This document shows positions 5,780 to 5,831 of a stretch of 5,831 nt of DNA, piece after piece. Source of the DNA: an uncultured Clostridiaceae bacterium. GTDB lineage: Bacteria > Bacillota > Clostridia > Clostridiales > Oxobacteraceae. The DNA is taken from assembly GCA_937900065.1 (NCBI GenBank), contig CALCDS010000086.1, positions 1-5,831 on the forward strand, written 5' to 3'. The position numbers and the translations under genes were made by a program. The first letter of the stretch is position 1. The number at the start of each line of letters is the position of its first letter. A model generated the notes under the pieces. That model made no database searches and was not told the origin of the DNA. It saw only the letters and a list, made by a program, of their open reading frames with translations.

Positions 5780-5831
5780 GCGGGTGTAACTCAATGGTAG
5801 AGTTCCAGCCTTCCAAGCTGGTTACGTGGGT
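5780..5831 (+). tRNA. tRNA-Gly (anticodon UCC), truncated by the window edge
   Basis: The gene starts with the acceptor strand GCGGGTG (5780-5786) and a D arm containing AATGGTAGAG. The anticodon stem CCAGC (5805-5809) pairs with GCTGG (5817-5821) around CTTCCAA, with anticodon TCC (5812-5814), which reads GGA/GGG glycine codons. The T arm and 3' acceptor strand lie beyond the window. It is 14 bases after tRNA-Pro with no terminator between, so both are probably cut from one precursor. Confidence 0.95.

Overview
The window looks like chromosome of a low-to-moderate GC Firmicute, most likely a clostridial anaerobe. The evidence is strong AGGAGG-type ribosome binding sites, frequent TTG starts, tRNA genes with encoded CCA ends, a DUF1540 protein, and the gene order RNase PH, XTP/dITP pyrophosphatase, YfcE-like phosphoesterase. 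No species can be named from the sequence alone. There is no sign of an insertion sequence, prophage, CRISPR array or rRNA.

Left part (1-2175). The end of an unidentified rightward gene stops at 85 and faces a leftward DUF1540 gene (212-403). The gap between these convergent genes holds two strong inverted repeats. After a 272-base gap comes a long leftward gene (676-2175) for a 499-residue soluble protein that I do not recognise; its helical repeat pattern suggests an alpha/alpha-toroid.

Middle part (2176-3543). A 320-base AT-rich divergent region contains a long imperfect stem-loop (2375-2429). It separates the unknown gene from a rightward AIR-synthase/HypE-like gene (2496-3485), which ends in a clear intrinsic terminator (3513-3543).

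Right part (3544-5831). rph and the XTP/dITP pyrophosphatase gene overlap by 4 bases, and a YfcE/MJ0936-type phosphoesterase follows 57 bases later, forming a probable three-gene operon for RNA 3'-end processing, nucleotide-pool cleaning and phosphoester hydrolysis. A tRNA cluster follows under its own near-consensus promoter: tRNA-Pro(UGG) is complete and tRNA-Gly(UCC) is cut by the window edge.

Three of the six complete protein genes appear to start with TTG, each with a good ribosome binding site. Nothing here is clearly a new system. The items most worth a second look are the unknown 499-residue protein, the HypE-like protein lacking the HypE tail, and the unexplained stem-loops.
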